Program-made: the position numbers and the translations under genes
NCBI GenBank assembly: GCA_017622795.1
Contig: JAGAQI010000103.1
Location: 1-33,017 of the forward strand
Reading direction: 5' to 3'
Length of the DNA: 33,017 bases
Source: Lachnospiraceae bacterium
GTDB taxonomy: Bacteria > Bacillota > Clostridia > Lachnospirales > Lachnospiraceae
Part shown: one piece after another, positions 1 to 6,929 of the stretch
Numbering within the stretch: the stretch's first letter is position 1
Layout of the letters: the number at the start of each line of letters is the position of its first letter
The notes under the pieces: generated by a model
What the model was told of the DNA's origin: nothing
The model's database searches: none
What the model saw: only the letters and a program-made list of their open reading frames with translations

Positions 1-1
1 C

Positions 2-55
2 AAGCTGGGATATACATCCATGCTTGACTATTACCTAATAGTTCGTGAAAACTAA
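2..55 (+). CDS. C-terminal end of a group II intron reverse transcriptase/maturase (partial)
   Basis: An open frame enters from the left edge and stops with TAA at 53-55, only a few bases before domain V of the intron. The 17 visible residues include GYTSMLDYY, which resembles the last helix of some intron-encoded proteins. That resemblance is from memory and the stretch is short. The position fits: intron-encoded ORFs lie in domain IV and end shortly before domain V. Reverse transcriptase and maturase motifs would be upstream of the window and cannot be checked. Confidence 0.5.
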   Translation, partial: KLGYTSMLDYYLIVREN

Positions 56-58
56 AGA

Positions 59-137
59 ACCGCCGTATACGAGAACCGTACGTACGGTGGTGTGAGAGGT
101 CGGGAAAATTTATTTCAAATTTTCCCTCCTACTCGAT
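59..137 (+). ncRNA. Group II intron domains V and VI
   Basis: Domain V: an 8-bp lower stem pairs CCGCCGTA (60-67) with TACGGTGG (83-90). A two-base CG bulge follows at 81-82, then a 4-bp upper stem (TACG with CGTA) closes a short loop at 72-76. A CGC triad, the alternative to AGC in this catalytic domain, lies in the lower stem. Domain VI: GAGAGG (94-99) pairs with CCT and CTC around the unpaired A131, and GGGAAAATTT (102-111) pairs perfectly with AAATTTTCCC (117-126). This is the expected arrangement for branching and 3' splice-site choice. Confidence 0.85.
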
Positions 138-159
138 TATAGAAATATATTATAAAATT

Positions 160-1338
160 CTAGTTGTTATAAAATTTTGTTATACCATCCAGTTTGGAAT
201 GCATATTAACCAGTAAGGCATCTGCAATAGTAAGAGCGGTCATAGCCTCTACCACAACAACGGCTCTCGGAACAATAACCGGATCATGACGACCTTTGAT
301 TTCTACGGAAACAGCATCACCGTTTTTATTTACGGTAGACTGTTCGGAGAAAATAGAAGGGGTAGGCTTTATGGCGGTGCGGAAGACGATATCGCTGCCG
401 TCGCTGATGCCGCCGAGGATTCCTCCGGCATGGTTGGTTACTTTGCGGATGGTTCCGTTTATCGGAACAAACGCATCATTGTTTTCAGAACCTTTGCTTT
501 CGGCTACCGCAAAGCCGGCGCCCAGTTCGAAGCCTTTCACAGCACCGATGGAGAGCATGGCTTTAGCAAGGTTGGCATCCAGCTTGTCAAAAACCGGTTC
601 ACCAATACCTGCCGGCATACCGGAAACCACACATTCAATGATGCCGCCCAGGGAATCTTTGTTTTCCATGGAAGCTGCAAGTTCTTCCTCAGCAAGAAGG
701 GATGCTTTCGGATCCGGCATATAGAGAGGGCTGGCCAGTTTGTCTGAACGGAGTTCCTGTAATCCTTGTTTGGAAATACGGTCAAATAAAACAGTTTCGG
801 TTTCAAGATTATCTTGCGTCAGGTAGGTAATATAATCGTACTTCTGACAGGAAACGGTACCGATAGATTTGGTGTAGGCACAAATTTCAATGCCAAGAGA
901 TTTTAAAAACTGAATGGCAATGGCGCCTGCTGCTACACGGCCTAAGGTTTCTCTGCCGGAGGAACGACCGCCACCGCGATAGTCACGGAATCCGTATTTT
1001 TCATCAAAGGTATAGTCTGCATGTCCCGGACGGTAGTAAGATGCAATTTCAGAGTAGTCCTGAGAACGCTGGGTTTCATTCTCTGCTAAAAGCAGGATAG
1101 GTGTTCCTGTGGTTTTTCCTTCGAAAACGCCGGAAAGAATACGGATGTTATCCTGCTCTTTGCGCGGGGTGGAATACTTAGTTTGTCCCGGTTTGCGAAG
1201 ATTTAAGTACTGTTGGATGATTTCTTCATCGATGGGAAGACCTGCCGGACAACCGTCTACTATGGCACCGAGACCGATGCCGTGGGATTCTCCGAAGGTG
1301 GTTACTTTAAAGATTGTGCCAAAGGATGAACCTGCCAT
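160..1338 (-). CDS. aroC: Chorismate synthase
   Basis: Converts 5-enolpyruvylshikimate-3-phosphate to chorismate, the last shared step of aromatic amino acid and folate synthesis, using reduced FMN. The 392-residue protein has the three family signatures: GESHG at residues 16-20, RGGGRSSGRET at 121-131, and the C-terminal SDGSDIVFRTAIKPTPS block. Length is normal for the large bacterial form. The ATG lies 8 bases after AAAGAGG. It is the last gene of a short minus-strand stretch and appears to have its own promoter (1377-1405). No other shikimate gene is nearby. A group II intron ends just beyond its stop codon, and no intrinsic terminator is visible between the two. Confidence 0.97.
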   Translation of the reverse strand: MAGSSFGTIFKVTTFGESHGIGLGAIVDGCPAGLPIDEEIIQQYLNLRKPGQTKYSTPRKEQDNIRILSGVFEGKTTGTPILLLAENETQRSQDYSEIASYYRPGHADYTFDEKYGFRDYRGGGRSSGRETLGRVAAGAIAIQFLKSLGIEICAYTKSIGTVSCQKYDYITYLTQDNLETETVLFDRISKQGLQELRSDKLASPLYMPDPKASLLAEEELAASMENKDSLGGIIECVVSGMPAGIGEPVFDKLDANLAKAMLSIGAVKGFELGAGFAVAESKGSENNDAFVPINGTIRKVTNHAGGILGGISDGSDIVFRTAIKPTPSIFSEQSTVNKNGDAVSVEIKGRHDPVIVPRAVVVVEAMTALTIADALLVNMHSKLDGITKFYNN

Positions 1339-1376
1339 ATGATTTTACCTCTTTAACGTAATAATGTATTTGTTCC

Positions 1377-1405
1377 AGTATAATATTTTTTTTTCTATAA
1401 TGCAA
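1377..1405 (-). promoter_or_regulatory. Predicted sigma-A promoter for aroC
   Basis: On the minus strand TTGCAT (1400-1405) and TATACT (1377-1382) are separated by exactly 17 bases. The -10 matches 5 of 6 consensus positions and the -35 only 3 of 6. It lies about 40 bases before the aroC start and downstream of the terminator of the preceding gene. Confidence 0.5.
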
Positions 1406-1436
1406 GAGGGTCTGGCGTTATTTTGGGAGAGGGCGA

Positions 1437-1469
1437 ACTAAAAAGGGCACCACGGTAATGTGATGCCCT
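1437..1469 (-). terminator. Intrinsic terminator of the small Cys-rich gene
   Basis: On the minus strand AGGGCATCAC (1460-1469) pairs with GTGGTGCCCT (1444-1453) across a six-base loop, giving a 10-bp stem with one G-T pair, followed by a T run (1440-1443 on the opposite strand). It separates the Cys-rich gene from aroC. Confidence 0.8.
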
Positions 1470-1513
1470 GATTTTATTATTGTTTGAATGAAGCAGTAAC
1501 ACCGGACTAAGGA

Positions 1514-1762
1514 TTAGCAGCAGGTGTTGCAAGGATTACAGTTGTTGCAGCCGCAACCGTTATTTGCTGTTACATAGCCATTGTTGTTGTCGCCGCAGCC
1601 ACAGAACAGGAGTAAGAGGATAATCCAGAGACAGCTGCAGTTGTTGCCGCCAATGAAACCACCGTTGTTGCAACCGCAACCATCGTTATTGTTACCACAG
1701 AATAATAAAAGAAGAATAATGATCCAGCAGCTGTTGCCGCCACAGTTAGAAAAGCATCCCAT
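1514..1762 (-). CDS. Small Cys/Gly/Asn-rich two-repeat protein (chorion-class high-cysteine-like)
   Basis: 82 residues starting MGCFSNCGG. The ATG at 1762 is chosen over an upstream TTG because GGAGG lies 8 bases before it; the TTG overlaps that site. The protein is built from two copies of one unit: a Gly/Asn/Cys segment, then a hydrophobic core (WIIILLLLFCG and WIILLLLFCG), then an Asn/Gly/Cys segment ending in CGC. The C-terminus is Cys/Asn-rich (NPCNTCC). Similar short high-cysteine proteins in Clostridia are usually annotated 'chorion class high-cysteine protein'; their function is not established. A sigma-K-like promoter and the composition make a spore surface role possible, which is inference. 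The hydrophobic cores are too short for confident membrane segments. Confidence 0.75.
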   Translation of the reverse strand: MGCFSNCGGNSCWIIILLLLFCGNNNDGCGCNNGGFIGGNNCSCLWIILLLLFCGCGDNNNGYVTANNGCGCNNCNPCNTCC

Positions 1763-1792
1763 TTGAAGGACCTCCAAAATGTTTTACAATGC

Positions 1793-1820
1793 TATATTAT
1801 GTGGTACGGTTTGTCTTGTT
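1793..1820 (-). promoter_or_regulatory. Candidate sigma-K-type (late mother-cell) promoter
   Basis: On the minus strand AAC (1818-1820), 16 bases, then CATAATATA (1793-1801). This fits the published Bacillus sigma-K pattern (AC, 16-17 bases, CATANNNTA). No good sigma-A -35 is visible. The predicted transcript would start about 25 bases before the Cys-rich ORF. The consensus is loose, so a chance match is possible. Confidence 0.4.
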
Positions 1821-1835
1821 TCCGGTTTTTGCTGA

Positions 1836-2909
1836 TTATAATAAAATTTTTTCGATTGCTACATCCTTTTGCTTGGTTAAGTCTACATAAAGGTTTCCGA
1901 TTTGAACCAGAGGTCTGGTAATATCGGATTTATTAATCATTAAAATGGTTCCGATGCGTCCGTCGGTCAACAGAACTTCGTGCTGGACGTAATTAAGAGA
2001 AACGTGCTCGATAAAGGTTGTAAGGAATTTGTAATCATATTTCTTGTAGTCGGTGTCCTGCAGTTGCTTCATTGCATTAAAAGGAGTAAGGGCAGGATGT
2101 CCTGCTTCATCGGTAATCAGGGTGACATAACTGTCCGCAATGGAAAGCACTCTGGTAATCTGATTAATATTGACGAAGGAAACACCTAATGGAAAACCGC
2201 TTTCATCAAAACGTTCGTGGTGTGTTAAAACCGCCTGCTTGATACGGTGATCAACATTTTTGTTCTGCAGCAGACGATAGCCCAGAGTAGGATGCTGTTC
2301 GTGGCAGTTTTTTTCCAAGCCGTCGTGTAAGGTGAAAGTAAGAGAATCCGCATCCGGGTATTTCATGTGACCGATATCATGTAAAAGTCCTGCCAAAGAC
2401 ACTAATTCGATTTCCTCTGCAGAAAGTTCCGCCCATCTGGCAAGCAACTGGGCATACAGTGAAACATTAATGGAATGGGAATAGAGACTGCCGGCATCCT
2501 GCTGCATACTGTGAAGTAAATCCAACAGACTGAGCTCGTTATCTGATTTTGTGATAACAGTTTGTAATAGATGAAGAAGGGCAGGAATATCCACATCTTT
2601 ATCCTTCAGTACAATGTCTTTGAGATTTTGGGACAGGGTTTCTTCTGCCACCTGATAAGTTTGTTTGAATTCCTGTATTTTCTTGTTGCGTATACGCTTT
2701 TTTTCTGAATTGATATTTGTGACGGAGGCCGGTTCTGTAACGTATTCAATCACGACTTCATCAATGAAATGCTTTGTCAGCAGTTCAAATACTTCGCCGG
2801 TAACCGGAGTCTCCGCTGGAACCAGAATAACGCCGGAACGGTTATAAACATCCGTTTTTATTATCATTCCTTTTTTGATATGGTGTGTCTTCATTCGAAT
2901 TAGAGCCAT
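1836..2909 (-). CDS. HD-GYP-related phosphohydrolase domain protein (divergent)
   Basis: 357 residues. The first 60 or so resemble the N-terminal domain often attached to HD-GYP proteins (a beta-rich start with GMIIKTDVYN and VILVPAETPV). The HD domain follows at about 125-285. Putative metal ligands are H145, H177-D178, H206, H230-H231 and the D of IADSY. The family signature is altered: HDIGK is HDIGH (177-181), and HHExxDGxGYP reads HHERFDESGFP (230-240). HD-GYP proteins hydrolyse cyclic di-GMP; whether this one does is uncertain given those changes. The C-terminal 45 residues form a small extra domain. No receiver domain or membrane segment is seen, so it is probably cytoplasmic. It is transcribed alone, divergently from nrdD. 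Confidence 0.85.
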   Translation of the reverse strand: MALIRMKTHHIKKGMIIKTDVYNRSGVILVPAETPVTGEVFELLTKHFIDEVVIEYVTEPASVTNINSEKKRIRNKKIQEFKQTYQVAEETLSQNLKDIVLKDKDVDIPALLHLLQTVITKSDNELSLLDLLHSMQQDAGSLYSHSINVSLYAQLLARWAELSAEEIELVSLAGLLHDIGHMKYPDADSLTFTLHDGLEKNCHEQHPTLGYRLLQNKNVDHRIKQAVLTHHERFDESGFPLGVSFVNINQITRVLSIADSYVTLITDEAGHPALTPFNAMKQLQDTDYKKYDYKFLTTFIEHVSLNYVQHEVLLTDGRIGTILMINKSDITRPLVQIGNLYVDLTKQKDVAIEKILL

Positions 2910-2942
2910 AGTAAATTATTCCTATCTTTAATAATTATGAAC

Positions 2943-2971
2943 ATTATACGATATATTGAACAAAAAAGAAA
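2943..2971 (-). promoter_or_regulatory. Probable promoter of the HD-GYP gene
   Basis: A consensus TATAAT on the minus strand (2943-2948) lies about 34 bases before the start codon. At a 17-base spacing the -35 is only TTTCTT, so this call rests mainly on the -10. Confidence 0.35.
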
Positions 2972-3022
2972 GTACTAGATGTTGTGGCACAAGGAAAAAA
3001 GAATAAAGGTATAAACTAGATA

Positions 3023-3051
3023 TTGATAATAACCGATAAATCATATATACT
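3023..3051 (+). promoter_or_regulatory. nrdDG promoter with possible NrdR-like boxes
   Basis: TTGATA (3023-3028), 17 bases, TATACT (3046-3051) forms a good sigma-A promoter 48 bases before nrdD. The stretch CTAGATATTG (3016-3025) matches 9 of 10 positions of the NrdR-box core CWATATATWG and overlaps the -35. ATATATACTG (3043-3052) matches 8 of 10 and covers the -10. The two centres are 27 bp apart, less than the roughly 31 bp usual for paired NrdR boxes, so the promoter is well supported and the operator is only suggested. Confidence 0.6.
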
Positions 3052-3098
3052 GTTTATGCAAGGGGAATGCCCGTAGGAAGAAGGAGGATTTTAGGAAA

Positions 3099-5225
3099 AT
3101 GAATGTAGTGAAAAGAGACGGACGCACGGTTGATTATGATAGAAATAAGATATTTAGCGCCATTACAAAAGCAAATGCTACCGTAAATAAAGAGGATAGG
3201 GTAGAAGAGTCCAGAATCAATCAAATTATTTTGGCAATGGAAGGACTAAAGAAACCTACCATGCAGGTGGAAGAAATCCAGGACTTCGTGGAAATGAAGT
3301 TAATGGAAGACGGAAAGTTTGCTCTGGCGAAAAATTATATTATTTACCGCTATACAAGAGAACTGGTCAGAAAGTCCAATACAACGGATGAATCCATTTT
3401 GGGCTTAATCCGTGCAAGCAATAAGGACGTGATGGAAGAAAATTCGAATAAGAATGCGGTGATTGCGTCCACCCAGAGAGATTTAATTGCGGGAGAAGTA
3501 TCCAAGGATTTAACAAGAAGAATTCTGCTTCCGGAGAAGATTTCCAAGGCCCACGATCAGGGCATTTTGCATTTTCATGATGCGGACTATTTTCTGCAAC
3601 CGATTTTTAACTGCTGTCTGATTAATATCGGAGATATGTTGGATAACGGAACCGTAATGAACGGAAAGCTAATTGAAAGTCCGAAGAGCTTCCAGGTGGC
3701 ATGTACCATTGTTACCCAGATTATAGCTGCAGTGGCAAGCTCCCAGTATGGCGGGCAGTCGGTAGATGTGCGCCATTTGGGCAAATATCTGCGCTACAGC
3801 AGAGAAAAATATCAGAAGAGATACCGGGAAAAATTTGCGGGGGAAGCGAGTGAAGAAGTAATTAAATCCTTCGTGGATGACCGTTTATTGGACGAACTCC
3901 GTTCCGGTGTGCAGACAATCCAGTACCAGATTAATACATTGATGACAACGAACGGTCAGTCTCCGTTTGTCACCCTGTTCCTAAATCTTGACAAGGATGA
4001 TGAATACCTGGAAGAAAATGCACTGATTGTAGAAGAAATTCTTCGTCAGAGATTAGAGGGAATTAAGAATGAGAAGGGCGTTTATGTAACACCTGCATTC
4101 CCGAAGTTGATTTATGTTCTGGATGAGCACAACTGTTTACAGGGAGGAAAGTACGACTATATTACCAAACTGGCAATCCGTTGTTCGGCAAAGCGTATGT
4201 ATCCGGACTATATTTCTGCGAAGAAAATGCGTGAAAATTATGAGGGGAATGTATTCAGCTGTATGGGCTGCCGCAGCTTCTTAACTGCATGGAAGGACGG
4301 AAACGGCAAATATAAGTTTGAAGGCCGGTTTAATCAGGGGGTAGTTTCTTTGAACCTGCCGCAAATCGGAATTATTGCAAAGGGTGACGAAGAATACTTC
4401 TGGCAGCTGTTGGAGGAACGTCTGGCTCTGTGCTTCGAAGCACTGATGTGCAGACATCATGCCTTGGAAGGAACCCTGTCGGATGTGAGTCCGATTCATT
4501 GGCAGTATGGAGCCATTGCGAGACTGAAAAAGGGTGAGAAGATAGACAAGCTGTTACATAACGGTTATTCCACAATTTCTCTTGGCTACATTGGTTTGTA
4601 TGAGGTTACAAAGCTGATGACCGGAAAGAGTCATACAGAAGAGGGAGGCACACAGTTTGCCATGAAACTGATGAATCGTCTTCGTAAGGCAACGGACGGA
4701 TGGAAAGAGATTACCGGTATTCACTTCGGCTTATACGGAACACCGGCAGAATCTTTGTGTTACCGTTTTGCCAGAATTGATAAAGAACGGTTCGGTGAGA
4801 TTCAGGATATCACCGATAAGGGATATTATACCAATTCTTATCACGTGGATGTCCGGGAAAAAATTGATGCGTTCCATAAGTTTGATTTTGAATCCCAGTT
4901 CCAGGTAATTTCCTCCGGTGGTGCTATTTCCTACGTGGAAATTCCGAATATGCGCCATAATCTGGAAGCATTGGAAGAACTGGTAAAATATATTTATGAC
5001 CATATCCAGTATGCAGAGTTTAACACAAAATCCGACTATTGCCATGAATGCGGATATGATGGGGAAATCGGTATTAATGACCAGTTGGAATGGGAATGTC
5101 CGCAGTGCGGAAACAAGGACCACGCCAAGATGAATGTTACCAGAAGAACCTGCGGATATTTGGGTGAAAACTTCTGGAATGTGGGAAAAACAAAGGAGAT
5201 TAATTCCAGAGTGCTTCATATTTAA
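3099..5225 (+). CDS. nrdD: Anaerobic (class III) ribonucleoside-triphosphate reductase
   Basis: Reduces ribonucleoside triphosphates to deoxyribonucleotides without oxygen, using a glycyl radical and (in the best-studied enzymes) formate. The 708 residues begin with an ATP-cone regulatory domain (about 1-90, MNVVKRDGRTVDYDRNKIF). The barrel includes cysteine-containing loops (NCCLINIGDM and FSCMGCRSF). The C-terminal zinc site uses C648, C651, C667 and C670, and the radical loop RRTCGYLG places the radical glycine at Gly686. Length is normal. The start ATG follows AGGAGG with a longish spacer of about 11 bases. nrdG follows 26 bases after the stop, so the two are clearly co-transcribed. Confidence 0.97.
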   Translation: MNVVKRDGRTVDYDRNKIFSAITKANATVNKEDRVEESRINQIILAMEGLKKPTMQVEEIQDFVEMKLMEDGKFALAKNYIIYRYTRELVRKSNTTDESILGLIRASNKDVMEENSNKNAVIASTQRDLIAGEVSKDLTRRILLPEKISKAHDQGILHFHDADYFLQPIFNCCLINIGDMLDNGTVMNGKLIESPKSFQVACTIVTQIIAAVASSQYGGQSVDVRHLGKYLRYSREKYQKRYREKFAGEASEEVIKSFVDDRLLDELRSGVQTIQYQINTLMTTNGQSPFVTLFLNLDKDDEYLEENALIVEEILRQRLEGIKNEKGVYVTPAFPKLIYVLDEHNCLQGGKYDYITKLAIRCSAKRMYPDYISAKKMRENYEGNVFSCMGCRSFLTAWKDGNGKYKFEGRFNQGVVSLNLPQIGIIAKGDEEYFWQLLEERLALCFEALMCRHHALEGTLSDVSPIHWQYGAIARLKKGEKIDKLLHNGYSTISLGYIGLYEVTKLMTGKSHTEEGGTQFAMKLMNRLRKATDGWKEITGIHFGLYGTPAESLCYRFARIDKERFGEIQDITDKGYYTNSYHVDVREKIDAFHKFDFESQFQVISSGGAISYVEIPNMRHNLEALEELVKYIYDHIQYAEFNTKSDYCHECGYDGEIGINDQLEWECPQCGNKDHAKMNVTRRTCGYLGENFWNVGKTKEINSRVLHI

Positions 5226-5251
5226 CAGAAGAACGGAATGTCAGGAATCAT

Positions 5252-5782
5252 ATGAATTATGCAGATATAAAACAATACGATGTGGCAAACGGCCCCGGTG
5301 TGAGGGTGTCTGTTTTTGTCAGCGGTTGTACCCATTATTGTAAAGGCTGCTTTAACGAGGAAGCTTGGGATTTTAGTTACGGTCAGCCTTTTACAGAGGA
5401 AACGATTGCAACAATACTCCGATATATGCAACCGTCCTATGTAAAAGGCCTGACGGTACTTGGTGGGGAGCCAATGGAACCGCAGAACCAGCCGGCAGTG
5501 CTGGACTTATTAAAAAAAGTAAAAGAGAATTACCCGGAAAAGTCGGTTTGGATGTTTTCCGGGTACGACTACGAAAAAGACATGTTAGGACGGATGTGGG
5601 AGGAAGTTCCGGAAACGAGAGAAATTCTGTCCTGCATTGATGTTCTGGTGGATGGGGAATTTGTGGAAGAGTTAAAAAATTTATCCCTGCGATTTAAAGG
5701 GTCCTCCAATCAGCGGACCATTTTGGTGCAGGAATCGTTACAGGCAGGAAAAATCATTCTTTATGATTTAGAACAGCAATAG
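5252..5782 (+). CDS. nrdG: Anaerobic ribonucleotide reductase activating protein (radical SAM)
   Basis: Radical SAM enzyme that generates the glycyl radical on NrdD. The cluster motif CTHYCKGC (C26, C30, C33) fits the CxxxCxxC pattern, and the N-terminus NYADIKQYDVANGPGVR is typical of the family. GGEP follows at about residues 72-75 (LGGEPM). At 176 residues it has the usual compact length. It sits directly after its substrate gene. The next gene begins 10 bases after the stop, so the unit probably continues. Confidence 0.95.
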   Translation: MNYADIKQYDVANGPGVRVSVFVSGCTHYCKGCFNEEAWDFSYGQPFTEETIATILRYMQPSYVKGLTVLGGEPMEPQNQPAVLDLLKKVKENYPEKSVWMFSGYDYEKDMLGRMWEEVPETREILSCIDVLVDGEFVEELKNLSLRFKGSSNQRTILVQESLQAGKIILYDLEQQ

Positions 5783-5792
5783 GGGAAAAAAT

Positions 5793-6836
5793 ATGCCGAA
5801 GAAGTTAATAAATACATTAAAATACGGTAGCAGAAGAACCAAAGGAAAATTGTATTTGATGTTTGGAATATTGGCAGCAGGAGTAATTCTTGAAGTATTG
5901 GCGCTGGTTTTTGGGAATATGCTGCTCGGTATGGCCGGATTTATCGTGATTTTTGTAGACGGAATGATTTTGTTTAATACTTCCTTTGAAGAAAAAACAG
6001 TGTCGGTTACACCAAAGGAACAACCAAAAAGAATGCGAAAAGAAAAAAGCAGGAAAAAACAGAATGAGCCGGAGGAGGGCCCCGGAGCTTTAGAGTGGAT
6101 AGCGGGAGAACGGAAGGAAAAGCCCGAGCAGGAAGAAAAAAATCCTCTGGCCAAGTATGGGGAAAAAGAACTGAAAAAATTAATGGTGGCATACAAAGTG
6201 AAGAAGCACCATGTTCCTGTTTTGATTGACTTGTGCTCTGCGGAAAAAATTATACAAAGTCCTGCTTATGTGTGGAATGATGCAACCTACCTTTATTTTT
6301 TAGTACTGGAAGAGGAACCGAGATTGCTGAAATCCAGACTTTCTGACTCGGGAACTATTCATATCCGCAGAGGAATGACAGCCAGACCGATGGAGGAGTA
6401 TCCGGAGCTGAATGATAAATCGGTAGTCAGTATGATTTTTGGAGGACTTCTTCCAAAATATTATACGGTGGAAAGCAGCCCGTACCGGGTAGAGCACAGA
6501 AAAAACATGTATTCTGCCGCACCGGGGATATGGTGTACCTCCGGCTCCGTAAAGAATTTATTGAAGCTTTTACCTGCACGGTTTGTACTGGATGACGGAA
6601 AGACCGAAGGAGAGAGTGTTTATTTTCAGGAAATATATGTTGCAAAAGTGATGTTTTATGATGGAATATACTCTGCCCAGGAATATAAAGAAAAGGTATT
6701 GGAGGTTTTGGGCGAGTTGATTCGGGCGGAAATTGCCGAAAATACAGTAATGGAATATCTGAATTCCATGATGACAAAAGGGTTGATTCCGCGGGAGTAT
6801 GCAGAATATGTTCTGACTAAGCGAAAAGGTAAGTGA
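5793..6836 (+). CDS. Unknown membrane-anchored protein
   Basis: 347 residues that I do not recognise as a named family. The N-terminus has a basic start and two hydrophobic segments (about 21-38 and 41-62) forming a hairpin anchor. A highly charged linker follows (about 68-125, rich in K, E and R). The remainder, from about 125 to the end, is a soluble-looking domain with mixed helices and strands and no obvious catalytic motif. By the positive-inside rule the large domain is probably cytoplasmic. The ATG lies just 10 bases after the nrdG stop, with GGGG 7 bases before it. Co-transcription with nrdDG does not by itself imply a role in nucleotide metabolism. No terminator is evident before the next promoter. 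Confidence 0.8.
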   Translation: MPKKLINTLKYGSRRTKGKLYLMFGILAAGVILEVLALVFGNMLLGMAGFIVIFVDGMILFNTSFEEKTVSVTPKEQPKRMRKEKSRKKQNEPEEGPGALEWIAGERKEKPEQEEKNPLAKYGEKELKKLMVAYKVKKHHVPVLIDLCSAEKIIQSPAYVWNDATYLYFLVLEEEPRLLKSRLSDSGTIHIRRGMTARPMEEYPELNDKSVVSMIFGGLLPKYYTVESSPYRVEHRKNMYSAAPGIWCTSGSVKNLLKLLPARFVLDDGKTEGESVYFQEIYVAKVMFYDGIYSAQEYKEKVLEVLGELIRAEIAENTVMEYLNSMMTKGLIPREYAEYVLTKRKGK

Positions 6837-6862
6837 TTTCGTTAAATTTCGTGAAGTTACGA

Positions 6863-6891
6863 TTGACAATACGAGTATAATTGTATACAAT
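6863..6891 (+). promoter_or_regulatory. Strong sigma-A promoter with palindromic operator
   Basis: TTGACA (6863-6868), 17 bases, TACAAT (6886-6891): 6 of 6 and 5 of 6 consensus matches. The perfect 12-bp palindrome ATTGTATACAAT (6880-6891) covers the -10. Palindromes of the form TNGTNNNACNA, including TTGTATACAA, are typical targets of GntR-family regulators with an FCD domain, and such a regulator is encoded downstream at 9736-10416. Occupancy would block RNA polymerase, so a repressor role is the simplest reading. Confidence 0.8.
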
Positions 6892-6929
6892 AATGCAAAA
6901 GTGAAAAATATAAGGGAGAGTACATAATT

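Larger units (their letters stand above)
1..137 (+). mobile_element. Group II intron, 3' terminal part (truncated by window start)
   Basis: Retroelement RNA whose 5' part lies outside the window. The sequence shows a domain V hairpin at 59-91, a domain VI hairpin at 94-134 with a single unpaired A at 131, and an AT ending at 137. The bulged A is 7 bases from that end, where group II introns place the lariat branch point. The end of a probable intron-encoded protein lies just upstream (2-55). The intron is on the plus strand and ends 22 bases short of the last codon of the minus-strand aroC, so it lies in the 3' flank of aroC and does not break it. Class and 5' end cannot be judged here. Confidence 0.85.

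Noticed and set aside
286-747. Plus-strand frames opposite aroC
   Set aside because: Antisense to chorismate synthase with all three signatures intact; no start signals.
4731-5219. A 162-codon minus-strand frame opposite the nrdD C-terminus
   Set aside because: It covers the zinc and glycyl radical region of nrdD on the other strand and shows no motif of its own.
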